Assembly (NCBI RefSeq): GCF_042683565.1
Contig: NZ_JBHUJW010000034.1
Span: 1-64,000, forward strand
Direction of reading: 5' to 3'
Source of the DNA: Brevibacillus sp042683565
GTDB taxonomy: Bacteria > Bacillota > Bacilli > Brevibacillales > Brevibacillaceae
Length of the DNA stretch: 64,000 bases
Positions 25,144 to 33,621 of the stretch are shown here, one piece after another; position 1 is the first letter of the stretch; the number at the start of each line of letters is the position of its first letter. The translations under genes and the position numbers were made by a program. Under the pieces are notes generated by a model that saw only the letters and a list, made by a program, of their open reading frames with translations, was not told the origin of the DNA and did no database searches.

Positions 25144-25536
25144 TTATTTTACGACGAGCTTGGCGACCATGTTGCCGTGATCGGGACCGCAGATCACGTT
25201 GCAGTAGATTTTATACTCGCCTGGCTTGTCGATTTTCAACGTTTTGCTTCCTTCTTTCTGAATCTCCAAATCCGTTCCTTCAATAGCGATGCCGTGGAAG
25301 CCCTCTGCCGATTTGAAGTTGACGGTGAACTCTTCGCCCGCCTTCACTTCAAATGTATCCTGGTTAAATTTCCAGTTGCTCGCCTCAATATTGATCGCTG
25401 TACCCGTTGTTGCAGCCGGAGCCGAGGCAGTGCTGGAACCGCTTGCTGCCTGATCCTTGCTTTCGCCGCCGCATGCAGTCATGAGCATCGCGGATACGGC
25501 AACCGCAGAAACTAGCAATCCCCACTTTTTCGTCAT
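25144..25536 (-). CDS. CuA-type cupredoxin lipoprotein
   Basis: A 130-residue lipoprotein. The signal peptide ends in the lipobox LMTAC (Cys22), then a Ser/Ala-rich linker, then a cupredoxin domain like the soluble part of cytochrome oxidase subunit II. CuA ligands are visible in CNVICGPDHGNM (two Cys, His, Met) and in the FHG motif. It sits on the outer face of the membrane and probably carries electrons or copper. No oxidase genes are adjacent, so its partner is unknown. Confidence 0.88.
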   Translation of the reverse strand: MTKKWGLLVSAVAVSAMLMTACGGESKDQAASGSSTASAPAATTGTAINIEASNWKFNQDTFEVKAGEEFTVNFKSAEGFHGIAIEGTDLEIQKEGSKTLKIDKPGEYKIYCNVICGPDHGNMVAKLVVK

Positions 25537-25739
25537 CAAGACCCCTTCTTTCTTCTGTTATCTACACTTTCATTTTACTGAAAGTTTGCAGTCCAGAATC
25601 TGGGAATCTGTGACTGAATCGTGACTGAATGGTGACGAATTGGCTAACGCCGAACTGCAAGAACGTCTGGCTGGACGATCGTACGTCTGCCCGATTCCGG
25701 CCGAGATCAAGCCGTCCGCCTAAACGAATCCCTGTTTAT

Positions 25740-25781
25740 TATAGAAAGAACGCCCTCGAAGCTGCTGTCCGGTAGGGCGTT
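25740..25781 (-). terminator. Intrinsic terminator of the metallophosphoesterase gene
   Basis: On the minus strand AACGCCCT and AGGGCGTT pair around 17 bases and are followed by CTTTCTAT, directly after the stop. The 25537-25739 stretch beyond it shows no gene. Confidence 0.6.
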
Positions 25782-25784
25782 TGG

Positions 25785-26600
25785 CTATGGATGATTGAGC
25801 AGGTAGACGGTGATCTCCGGAAAGCAGTTCAGGCGCAGCGGCAGCCGCGACGTCCCAAGCCCCCTGCTGATGGCAAACAGCCCGACTCGTTCGTCTGTCC
25901 GCTGGCCGATATGAAAATGCTTGTACGCACCGAGCGTCTTTCCGAACAGCCTGATCTGACCGCCATGCGTATGGCCGGTGAGCAGCAGATCGGCATGAAT
26001 GTCTTTTTCCCGGATGAGTGAAATAATCTTGGGGGAATGGGCGAGCAGAACCGTGCAGTCTGCGGGCTTATGCTGCGAGCAGGCATCGAATCGCTCATTG
26101 CCGTACGTGGAGTTGTCGAAGCCATACAGGCAAAGCCGCGCCTCCCCGACTTGCACGAAGCACGCCTCGTTTTCGAGGACCTGCATCTGCGCTTGCCACT
26201 GCTTTTTGCAGGCGGCGTACTCCTCCGCAGTATACCTGCGCTTCCGTCCTCCGCTCACTTCCTCCCGTTCGTAATTGCCGGGGACAAAGTATACCCCTTG
26301 CCGCGACTCTAGCTTCGCCATTTCAGCCATGACAGAGGCCAGTTGTCCCCTGTTTTGCGCCAGGTCGCCAGTCACGCAGATGACATCCGGCTTCCAGCGG
26401 TTGACGAGCCGATGCAGCCTGCCGTTGAGAAACTTCGTGCGCCCATGCAGATCGGACAGGTGGATCAAGGTCAATGTCGGCATCCGGGGCACGGTCAAAT
26501 GTACCGTAGTGGTCTTTGCGTACAGCGTGTGAAAAGCCAGATACACACCGGCAGCGACACTAATGAGACTTATGAGAATAAAGAGAGACGCACTACTCAT
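25785..26600 (-). CDS. Membrane-anchored metallophosphoesterase (YkuE/YaeI type)
   Basis: A two-metal calcineurin-like phosphoesterase with one N-terminal membrane anchor (about residues 3-22). Metal motifs are in order: HLSDLHGRT, VTGDLAQNRG, PGNYERE (the usual GNHD has Tyr in place of His here), LLAHSP and TGHTHGGQ. The family acts on phospholipid-linked or nucleotide substrates at the membrane; the substrate is unknown here. The start is uncertain: ATG 26600 or GTG 26615. Confidence 0.85.
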   Translation of the reverse strand: MSSASLFILISLISVAAGVYLAFHTLYAKTTTVHLTVPRMPTLTLIHLSDLHGRTKFLNGRLHRLVNRWKPDVICVTGDLAQNRGQLASVMAEMAKLESRQGVYFVPGNYEREEVSGGRKRRYTAEEYAACKKQWQAQMQVLENEACFVQVGEARLCLYGFDNSTYGNERFDACSQHKPADCTVLLAHSPKIISLIREKDIHADLLLTGHTHGGQIRLFGKTLGAYKHFHIGQRTDERVGLFAISRGLGTSRLPLRLNCFPEITVYLLNHP

Positions 26601-26727
26601 GTCCGAATTTCTCACCCTTTTTCTGCATCGTTCGGAAAAGCCTGATCGGTGGCCGCTTTACCGCAGCCCCCCTGCCCATCGTCCCTCCCCCTTGCCAATT
26701 TCCCCTATGCTTGCTGCCCGCCTCTGC

Positions 26728-28206
26728 TCACTGCAAATAGGTTTTCGCCACGTATCTCGCTACGTTAAAGGACTGCCAGCTCTCCTCTCGCTGCAAGGCT
26801 TCCCGTTTTTCCTGCAGCAGGTACACCAGTCTCTTTCCGACGGCCGGGTCCGCCTGCAGCGTCATGATGGCCGGTACTGCATCGCTGGACAGCTCGGCCA
26901 AGTAGGCGAGGTCGAGTTGTCCTTTTTCGTGATAGCGCTGAATGTTGTTCTCCGCGATCATGGCATCCATATTGGCGTAGTTCAGCACGACATAGGCGAC
27001 GATTCCCGCCACGCCGCAAGCCTTCCCCAGCGAAAAGCCGCTGCGCCAAATTTTCAGGAAGGCAATCACGAACAGCACGAACAAAAAGATCATGAAGGCG
27101 TGCGCCAGCAGCCGCGTATGCGTGTAGCCGTACGCTTCCTCGTACAGCGAGAGACGGAAGTAGGCGGAGACCAGCATGAAGCCCGTGCAGACGGTCAAAA
27201 GGCTTAGCATCCCCTGGACGATCCGGTAGACCAGCCGCTGCGCTCGCGAGGCGAGGTACATAAAGCTGACCAGCAAAATAAAGTTGATAATCGTCACCAT
27301 GACCAGCTCGCCAAACCCTTTTTTCGCGTATTCCGCATACGTCATGCCGTCCGGCAGCACCGTCTGCGCTCCGCCGAACAGATACGAGATCTGAATCACG
27401 GTAAAGGCGGCATACACGATGTTGATGATCGTCAGGATGGTGACGAGAATCACGCCGTCCCACGCGATCTTCTTCTCTTGCGGCTGATCCTGGACAGGCG
27501 GCACTGCCGCTTGCTCTCGCGGGGACAGCAGCGTGTACAGATAGCCAAAGGTCACGAGCGCCAGCAGCCCGATCAAAAGCAGGCGAAAGAGCAGCTCCGC
27601 CGTGTCCCAGTCGAACAGCATGCGCGGAATCTCGGCGAGAAAGTGCCCAAACACCCCGTCTGCCTGCGACAGCAGCGTCAGCACCACGAGGAGGATCGGC
27701 AGGGAAATGCCGATCCCTGTCAACACCTTGACGGCTACGCCGTATTTCGCCCGGTCGACCCGGCTTTTTATTTTTTCGCGCAAGAGGACAAACGGGATGC
27801 GCGTATGTTTAACCGTATGGAGCAACAGCACCTCCGCCATGTCCCAGATCAGTCCCTTCCATTTATGCCTGCCCGTCAGCAGCATCGTCTGCGCGACCAG
27901 CAGAAACGGGACGATCGCGAAATTCAGCAAATGAAAGAACGAATTGTCGTACAGAAAAAAGGTCAATGCGAGCAAAGACACTGGCAGCGTCAACAGCCAC
28001 GCAAACGCCTGCTCCCGCGCAAAGGACAGACCGAGCTGCCGCCTGGCCTGCCAGAAAAACAAGGCGTACAGCGCTCCTACAAACAACGGGTAGGAGATGC
28101 CGAAAGCCTTGCCGTAAAACAGGTAATCCCCTATGATGCCCGTTCCCAACGAGCCGATCAACAGCCAGCCCTGGCCGTTTGCCGCTCTCTTTGCCCCCGA
28201 TTCCAT
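26728..28206 (-). CDS. Polytopic membrane protein, DUF4173/DUF4153 type
   Basis: A 492-residue integral membrane protein with about twelve hydrophobic segments spread from residue 12 to 415, followed by a soluble C-terminal tail of some 75 residues. The motif TYAEYAKKGFGELVMVTIINF, split by a helix start, is characteristic of DUF4173 proteins. A charged cytoplasmic loop (SPREQAAVPPVQDQPQEKK) separates the two halves. Function is unknown. AAGGAG precedes the ATG. It is a single gene between the phosphoesterase and yutM. Confidence 0.85.
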   Translation of the reverse strand: MESGAKRAANGQGWLLIGSLGTGIIGDYLFYGKAFGISYPLFVGALYALFFWQARRQLGLSFAREQAFAWLLTLPVSLLALTFFLYDNSFFHLLNFAIVPFLLVAQTMLLTGRHKWKGLIWDMAEVLLLHTVKHTRIPFVLLREKIKSRVDRAKYGVAVKVLTGIGISLPILLVVLTLLSQADGVFGHFLAEIPRMLFDWDTAELLFRLLLIGLLALVTFGYLYTLLSPREQAAVPPVQDQPQEKKIAWDGVILVTILTIINIVYAAFTVIQISYLFGGAQTVLPDGMTYAEYAKKGFGELVMVTIINFILLVSFMYLASRAQRLVYRIVQGMLSLLTVCTGFMLVSAYFRLSLYEEAYGYTHTRLLAHAFMIFLFVLFVIAFLKIWRSGFSLGKACGVAGIVAYVVLNYANMDAMIAENNIQRYHEKGQLDLAYLAELSSDAVPAIMTLQADPAVGKRLVYLLQEKREALQREESWQSFNVARYVAKTYLQ

Positions 28207-28325
28207 TCCGGTCCACTCCTTGCTGTGTATTCAAAAAAACAGGCCCTTCGCGTGCAGCGATCAGCCAGCTGAATGTAAATACGTGGAAAGACAAGAAAAC
28301 GATACAAAGAACAGGAAAAAGCTGC

Positions 28326-28368
28326 AAACAAAAAACCTCCATGGCTCGACGCGCTAGCCACAGAGGTT
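28326..28368 (-). terminator. Intrinsic terminator of yutM
   Basis: On the minus strand AACCTCTGTGGCT pairs with AGCCATGGAGGTT, followed by TTTTGTTTG, about 36 bases after the yutM stop. Confidence 0.85.
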
Positions 28369-28403
28369 GCCTTTCTCAACTGCCGTTTCACTCCAATTGC
28401 CGT

Positions 28404-28763
28404 TTAGTCGTCGCATTTCTCCGCTTTGCCCTCGGCCAGAGCCGTCCTGAATGACGAGCCGCAGCCACAGGAAGCAATCGCATTCGGGTTTTCGATGGAG
28501 AAACCTCCGCCCATCATGGATTCCTTGTAGTCAATCTCGGTTCCTTTGATATATGGATAGCTGTCTTTGTCGACAACGATCTTTACGCCGTGCTGTTCAA
28601 AGGTCTCGTCGCCTTCCTTCATTTCCTCGTCCCAGCCCATGCCGTAGGTGAAGCCGCTGCAACCGCCCGGTCTGACCCCGACACGCAGGAACAGGTTCGG
28701 TTTATTTTCAGCCGCCAGCATTTCTTTTACCTTCAAGCCGGCACGCTCTGTCAATGTAATCAT
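28404..28763 (-). CDS. yutM: HesB/IscA-family iron-sulfur cluster carrier (YutM/ErpA type)
   Basis: An A-type carrier of 119 residues that delivers iron-sulfur clusters to target proteins. The three cluster-binding cysteines are present: C35 in RPGGCSGF, and C99 and C101 in ASCGCGSSF. Length and motifs are normal for the family. AAAGGAGG precedes the ATG. Further iron-sulfur genes (yutI and a SufR-like regulator) lie in the next 12 kb. Confidence 0.93.
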   Translation of the reverse strand: MITLTERAGLKVKEMLAAENKPNLFLRVGVRPGGCSGFTYGMGWDEEMKEGDETFEQHGVKIVVDKDSYPYIKGTEIDYKESMMGGGFSIENPNAIASCGCGSSFRTALAEGKAEKCDD

Positions 28764-28968
28764 GCTTCGTTCCTCCTTTACAGGCTATACCTTGCATCCT
28801 TCGTAACTCTTAGTATACATAACCTTCATCATCGCCTACAAGGTTCCCGTGCACTTTCCGCTCCCGTTCTGCCCGGATGCCGCGTCGGGCAAAGCCCTTG
28901 GCAGCGACTTCCGTGCGCTGCCCGGCTGGATGCAGTCAACTACACAAAAAAAGAAGGGTCCCCCCTCC

Positions 28969-29190
28969 CTATGCAAAAAATGCCTTGTTTTCAAGAAGAT
29001 AGAAACGATACGGATTCTTGCTGGAACCAGCCTTAGACAGACTATGATCGATTTGGTTCAGTTCGTTGTGCAGTTGATCAATCTGGATACTGTATTCCAG
29101 GACTTCTGGATGATCCAACCCAAACTGTGTCCCCGTATTTACCATACGCTGTCGAAGGAGTTCGATTTTTTCGAGCAAAACGTCCCGCAT
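28969..29190 (-). CDS. Spo0E-family aspartyl-phosphate phosphatase
   Basis: A 73-residue helical-hairpin protein of the Spo0E type, which dephosphorylates Spo0A~P or related regulators and delays sporulation. The catalytic signature, usually SxxLD, appears as YSIQIDQLHNEL near residue 33 with the key Ser and Asp. GGGAGGAG precedes the ATG. Small size and motif support the call; which response regulator it acts on is unknown. Confidence 0.82.
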   Translation of the reverse strand: MRDVLLEKIELLRQRMVNTGTQFGLDHPEVLEYSIQIDQLHNELNQIDHSLSKAGSSKNPYRFYLLENKAFFA

Positions 29191-29348
29191 TTGAAGCTCC
29201 TCCCAATAGTAGATCAGGAAAATATGCCTATATTTTACAAGATTACCGTTGATTTAGCAAACAAAAATTCCACTTTCTCCTGTTTGCACGCAGTTTTTCG
29301 TCGGCAATTGCTATATTTTTACAGCCAAGAGTTGGCGAACTTATGTTA

Positions 29349-29377
29349 TTGTTCCCACCCTTCAAGAGGTTTATAAT
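29349..29377 (+). promoter_or_regulatory. Promoter of mqnE with a long leader
   Basis: TTGTTC (29349-29354), a 17-base spacer and a perfect TATAAT (29372-29377) give a start near 29384. That leaves about 200 bases of untranslated leader before the mqnE ATG at 29590. I see no known riboswitch or gene in 29191-29589 beyond this. Confidence 0.55.
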
Positions 29378-29589
29378 ATAGGTGCCTTGTTGCCCGATAT
29401 GTGCCTGTTGCCGTCGAATCCTCCGCAAAGGTTTCGTGCGGTCAAACAGGCACCGATGCGCCGCCGATCCAAGGGGCCATCTTCCTGTTTCAGAGCTTAC
29501 TCCAACCCAAGAACGTACTCGCTCTGGCCAAATTGGACGAACCTCACGAACCATCTCAATGATATGACTTCAGAAAGGAAGTGTTTGGT

Positions 29590-30693
29590 ATGGCGCTTGA
29601 AACGCTTGCCATCCAAGACAAATCGCTCGCCCGCATCGCCGAAAAAGTCGAGCACGGCGAACGCCTCACCCTGGAAGACGGTGTCACCCTGTTCAATTCC
29701 CACGATTTGTTGACAATCGGTCAGCTCGCCAATATCGTCAACCAGCGAAAAAACGGCGACAATGTTTATTTTATTCAAAACATGTACATCAACCCGACCA
29801 ACGTCTGTGAGGCGCACTGCCGATTCTGCGGCTTTAGGCGCGACAAGGACGAAGACGGCGCATACACGATGAACACCGAAGAGCTGCTGCACTACGTGGA
29901 AACGCGCTACCATCCCGGCATCCGCGAGTTCCACGTCGTCGGCGGGCACAACCAGCACATGCCGTTTGAATACTACGTCGATACGATTCGCACGCTCAAA
30001 AAAGCGTATCCGGACGTGACCATCAAATCGTATACGGGCGCAGAAATCGAGTTCTTCTCCCGCATCTCCGGTCTGTCGATCGAAGACGTGTTGAAAGAAT
30101 TGATGAAAGCCGGTCTGGAGAGCCTGACGGGCGGCGGCGCAGAGATTTTGACCGAGCGCTACCGCATGAAAATGAGCCCGGAAAAGGCGAGCACGGACAT
30201 GTACCTGCAAGTACACCGCACCGCTCACCAGCTCGGACTGAAAACGCACTCCACCATGCTGTACGGATCGATCGAGACCTTGGAAGAGCGCGTCATCCAT
30301 ATGCTCCGCCTGCGCGAGCTGCAGGATGAAACAAGCGGCTTCCTGGTCTTCATCCCGCTCGCTGTACAGCCGATCAAAGCAACAGCCGGCATCAAACGCC
30401 GCAACTCGGCGATCGACGACCTGAAGACGATGGCGATCAGCCGTCTGATGCTGGACAATTTCCCGCACATCAAAGCGTACTTCATCAACATCGGTACCCA
30501 GCTGACGCAAATTTCCCTGACCATGGGAATGTCCGACGTCCACGGTACCCTCATCGAGGAACGCATCAGCCACTCCGCCGGCGCCCTGACGCAGCAAGCC
30601 CTGACCGTCGACGAGCTGGTCTGGCTGATCAAAGGCGCCGGCAAACGCGCCCTGGAACGCGACACGTTCTACAACGTCCTGAAAGAACACTGA
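29590..30693 (+). CDS. mqnE: Aminodeoxyfutalosine synthase, radical SAM (MqnE)
   Basis: A radical S-adenosylmethionine enzyme of 367 residues that joins 3-[(1-carboxyvinyl)oxy]benzoate to SAM to make 6-amino-6-deoxyfutalosine in the futalosine route to menaquinone. The cluster cysteines are C73, C77 and C80 in NVCEAHCRFCGF. TGGGAEILTERYR and the C-terminal half with DVHGTLIEERISHSAGA match MqnE rather than MqnC. AAGGAA lies eight bases before ATG 29590. No other mqn genes are in the window. Confidence 0.92.
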   Translation: MALETLAIQDKSLARIAEKVEHGERLTLEDGVTLFNSHDLLTIGQLANIVNQRKNGDNVYFIQNMYINPTNVCEAHCRFCGFRRDKDEDGAYTMNTEELLHYVETRYHPGIREFHVVGGHNQHMPFEYYVDTIRTLKKAYPDVTIKSYTGAEIEFFSRISGLSIEDVLKELMKAGLESLTGGGAEILTERYRMKMSPEKASTDMYLQVHRTAHQLGLKTHSTMLYGSIETLEERVIHMLRLRELQDETSGFLVFIPLAVQPIKATAGIKRRNSAIDDLKTMAISRLMLDNFPHIKAYFINIGTQLTQISLTMGMSDVHGTLIEERISHSAGALTQQALTVDELVWLIKGAGKRALERDTFYNVLKEH

Positions 30694-30791
30694 TTTTTGC
30701 CTCGCGCAAAAATACAGAAGCTGACGCTCGCAAGACGTTCTTGCCCTCGTCAGGCAGACAACATTCAAACTCACAGGCAGTCTGAAGCATA

Positions 30792-30836
30792 AACAACCTT
30801 GGCAGGTATTTCACCGAGCCAAGGTTGTTTTATTTT
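30792..30836 (+). terminator. Intrinsic terminator after mqnE
   Basis: AACAACCTTGGC (30792-30803) pairs perfectly with GCCAAGGTTGTT (30818-30829), followed by TTATTTTG. Confidence 0.9.
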
Positions 30837-30936
30837 GATGAAAGCCCGAGACGAAATTGGCAGTTGTATGTGAAACAGCCCCCATGTGTTTCGCCGAGAC
30901 GAGTTGAACATAGTACATAGTAAGAGAAGGAAGCTC

Positions 30937-31203
30937 CTACAGCGGGAAGTCCAGCTCTGGCAGGTCGTCCTCTTCCTCGCGAATTTTGCTTTTGATCATG
31001 GCCAGCAGCTCATCCGCCGTCTCGGCCTGCACCAGCTTTCCGTTGACCAGCGCAAACGGCTTCATGTAACACTCGCCGCAATAGCCCAGACAACCGTATT
31101 CCAGCACGTCCACGTCCAGGTCAGGATCGTTTTCCAGTGCATCGACGACCTTTTGAGAATAGGAAGAAACGTTGCTCGCGCAAAATTCTATCAATGGCTT
31201 CAT
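30937..31203 (-). CDS. yuzB: YuzB-type DUF1450 protein
   Basis: An 88-residue protein of the DUF1450 family, a thioredoxin-like fold with an early Cys (LIEFCASNV) and a cluster CLGYCGEC near residues 37-44, which may bind metal or a cluster. The C-terminus is acidic. ATG 31203 has TAGGTG ahead; GTG 31212 is less likely. It diverges from yutJ as in B. subtilis. Function unknown. Confidence 0.85.
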   Translation of the reverse strand: MKPLIEFCASNVSSYSQKVVDALENDPDLDVDVLEYGCLGYCGECYMKPFALVNGKLVQAETADELLAMIKSKIREEEDDLPELDFPL

Positions 31204-31372
31204 TTCCTTCACCTACCGATACTTCGACTTCGTCACGCTCTTAATTGTACCGCGTCTTCTGCAAAAATCCACGGGGAAAACGGGAAAAGATTCTGCTTGC
31301 ATTTTTGGCGAAAGAGACTAAAAATAGAATGGGTGCTGTATAAAACGGACAGAAGAAAGGACTAGACCTTCT

Positions 31373-32440
31373 ATGAAACGACTTGTGATCCTTGGTGGAG
31401 GATACGGGGGTCTTCGTATTATTGAGCGAGTCCTGTCCCCTGATTTACCAGATGACGTGTTTATTACCCTCGTGGACCGGATGCCTTTTCACGGCTTGAA
31501 AACAGAGTACTACGCTCTGGCCGCAGGGACAACACCGGAGTCTCACTTGCGCGTCAATTTTCCCAGTGATCCCCGCCTGACGATCAAATACGGGGATGTT
31601 ACCGGTTTGGATATGGACGAGCAGATAGTGAATTTTTCCAACGGGGACACCATTTCCTACGACTGGCTCGTCATTGGCTTGGGCTGTGAGGATCGATACC
31701 ACGATATCCCTGGCGCGGACAAGTATACCTGCTCCATCCAATCCATGGGAGCTACCCGTAGCACTTATTCGGCCATTAACAATGTCAATCCGTATGGAAC
31801 CGTAACGGTTGTAGGCGGCGGACTGAGCGGTGTCGAAATGGCGGCAGAGCTTCGCGAGAGCCGTCCAGACCTGAATGTACGGATCGTGGACCGCGGACAG
31901 AGCATTTTAAGTCCGTTCCCGAAAAAGCTGCAGGAGTATGCCTCGCAATGGTTTATCGAGCATGACGTCCAGCTCATCTCCATGGCCAACGTGACGGGCG
32001 TCGAACCAGGCGTCGTGTACAATCACAACCAGCCTGTCGAGAGCGATGTCATCGTATGGACCGCCGGTATTCAGGCGAACCGGATCGTGCGCGCATTGCC
32101 GATCGAGACAGACAACATTGGCCGCGCCAAATTGAACCAATACCATCAAATTCCATCCCATCCGAACGTATACGTCGTAGGCGACTGTGCGAGCACCATC
32201 ATCGCACCGAGCGCTCAGACGGCTGAACTGCAGGGCGAACAAATTGCCATGATGCTGAAAAAAGACATCAAAGGCGAAGAGTATCCGGCTTCCCTGCCTC
32301 CGCTCAAGCACAAAGGCTTCCTTGGCTCCCTTGGGAAAAAGGAAGGATTTGCCAGCATGGGAAAAGTTTCGCTCGTGGGGCAAATGGCTCGCGTCATCAA
32401 GAGCGGCCAGCTGTGGATGTACAAAAAGCATATGGGCTAA
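31373..32440 (+). CDS. yutJ: NADH dehydrogenase-like flavoprotein, YutJ type
   Basis: A 355-residue relative of type II NADH dehydrogenases. FAD motif VILGGGYGGLRI at residues 4-15, NAD motif VTVVGGGLSGVEMAAEL near 145, and second FAD contact VYVVGDCAST near 262. It is shorter than YumB at the C-terminus and lacks the clear membrane-attachment region, so quinone reduction is less certain. It diverges from yuzB and is followed by a strong terminator. Confidence 0.88.
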   Translation: MKRLVILGGGYGGLRIIERVLSPDLPDDVFITLVDRMPFHGLKTEYYALAAGTTPESHLRVNFPSDPRLTIKYGDVTGLDMDEQIVNFSNGDTISYDWLVIGLGCEDRYHDIPGADKYTCSIQSMGATRSTYSAINNVNPYGTVTVVGGGLSGVEMAAELRESRPDLNVRIVDRGQSILSPFPKKLQEYASQWFIEHDVQLISMANVTGVEPGVVYNHNQPVESDVIVWTAGIQANRIVRALPIETDNIGRAKLNQYHQIPSHPNVYVVGDCASTIIAPSAQTAELQGEQIAMMLKKDIKGEEYPASLPPLKHKGFLGSLGKKEGFASMGKVSLVGQMARVIKSGQLWMYKKHMG

Positions 32441-32449
32441 GTCTCCGGG

Positions 32450-32485
32450 ACCTGTTGAGCATCCTTCAACAGGTTTTTCTTTTTG
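32450..32485 (+). terminator. Intrinsic terminator after yutJ
   Basis: ACCTGTTGA pairs perfectly with TCAACAGGT around seven bases and is followed by TTTTCTTTTT. Confidence 0.92.
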
Positions 32486-32573
32486 ACCGGGAACCTGGCA
32501 GCTGCTTCACCCCTCACTGTGCTGCACTCGTACGGATCAAGCATCCTGTACACGCTTGACAGCATAAAAAAGA

Positions 32574-32734
32574 GGGCTGTCCCAAAAGGTTAACTCCAAG
32601 CGACTTAAGCCCAAAAACAAACCGAAAAACATCCCGTTTCACTAACAAAAGTGGGGCGGGATGATCGTTTTTGACGTTATTTTGACAAAAAAATGGGGCT
32701 GCAAAAATCAGAAAATGACTTTTGAGACAGCCCC
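32574..32734. mobile_element. MITE-like element with IS1182-type ends, copy 2
   Basis: About 161 bases with left end GGGCTGTCCCAAAAGG and inverted right end CTTTTGAGACAGCCCC. An internal palindrome (CATCCCG and CGGGATG) lies near 32630-32662. No coding capacity. It is the longest of the four related copies and probably closest to an intact non-autonomous element. Confidence 0.65.
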
Positions 32735-32763
32735 ACTCCTTCTCTGTTTGAATACGGCAGGCT

Positions 32764-33105
32764 CTACCGCTTTTGCACCCGCAGCACGGGAATCTGTTTC
32801 GTCTCGTAGGTGCCCGCCAGCCACTTTTCCTGGATGATGCTTAGCTTCAGCAAGCTGTTGATCTTCCCGGTATCCGCCTTTGACATCAGCCGCCAGAGCG
32901 ACGGGTCCGGCAGCGCGTTGTACAGCCGGTCATCGTTGTATTCGCGGCGCTCCTGGTACGTAACCGTCATCTTGTATGCCCCTGCCTCGAAGCCGTCGGC
33001 ATCCTGACAGCTCTCCAGCAGCTTGCTGCGCAGCTCGCCCAGCTCACCCTCCACCTTTTTTTGCATCTCCTTCAGCTCGTAATAACGGGCCAGTTGCTCC
33101 TCCAT
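32764..33105 (-). CDS. Hypothetical coiled-coil protein, 113 aa
   Basis: The N-terminal half is a charged helix suited to coiled-coil pairing (MEEQLARYYELKEMQKKVEG); the C-terminal half ends in a basic tail. A segment YKMTVTYQERREYND suggests a short beta region. No family is recognised, though the layout resembles small phage-type or DUF accessory proteins. AAAGGAGG stands eight bases before ATG 33105. It ends beside MITE copy 2. Confidence 0.6.
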   Translation of the reverse strand: MEEQLARYYELKEMQKKVEGELGELRSKLLESCQDADGFEAGAYKMTVTYQERREYNDDRLYNALPDPSLWRLMSKADTGKINSLLKLSIIQEKWLAGTYETKQIPVLRVQKR

Positions 33106-33183
33106 CCGCTCACCCTCCTTTGGGCTGCTCACATCCCTTCAATATATGAGCAGGAAAAATGCGGTAGAACGCAGGCGGAACTG

Positions 33184-33231
33184 GCAAAACGGGAAAACCC
33201 CCGCTTCCATTCCTGGCGAGCGAGGGTTTTC
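33184..33231 (-). terminator. Intrinsic terminator of yuzD
   Basis: GAAAACCC-CGCT (33193-33205) and AGCG-GGGTTTTC (33219-33231) form a long stem with one mismatch, just after the yuzD stop on the minus strand. Confidence 0.65.
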
Positions 33232-33249
33232 GTTCCTATATTTTTCCTT

Positions 33250-33585
33250 CTATTCACTTTCCACAGAATTGGCCAGCGGCACAAGCCCCATGCTTTCCAG
33301 CTTTCCGTGAATGTCTTTCAGCTTCGGATTGCCTTCCCCGACAATTTCCCCGGAAATTACGACAAGCGGATACCACAAATCTTCCTCGACAATCCGCTTC
33401 GCCCAGTTTTTGTCATCGTCTGTCTGGGGCTGTTGAAAGTCGCTGTACGTGACGCGGATGTTATCGCTTCCGTACTTGCGGGAGAGCGCAGCCTGCAGCC
33501 AGTCGGCGGTTTCTTTGGCAGACGGCAGATTGACGCAGCTTGCGCACAACTGCTCGGTTCCATACACCTTGATTTCTACACTCAT
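33250..33585 (-). CDS. yuzD: YuzD-type DUF1462 thioredoxin-like protein
   Basis: A 111-residue protein of the DUF1462 family with a thioredoxin-like start: VEIKVYGTEQLCASCVNLPSA carries the CxxC pair near residues 13-16, here split over the strand-loop-helix. DLWYPLVVISGEIVGEG holds the cis-Pro-like strand. It probably acts in redox chemistry; the partner is unknown. ATG 33585 has GGGGAGG ahead. It lies near yutI, as yuzD does in B. subtilis. Confidence 0.85.
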   Translation of the reverse strand: MSVEIKVYGTEQLCASCVNLPSAKETADWLQAALSRKYGSDNIRVTYSDFQQPQTDDDKNWAKRIVEEDLWYPLVVISGEIVGEGNPKLKDIHGKLESMGLVPLANSVESE

Positions 33586-33621
33586 GGTCAATGCCTCCCC
33601 TGCCAAATGCATCTCTCGCGG

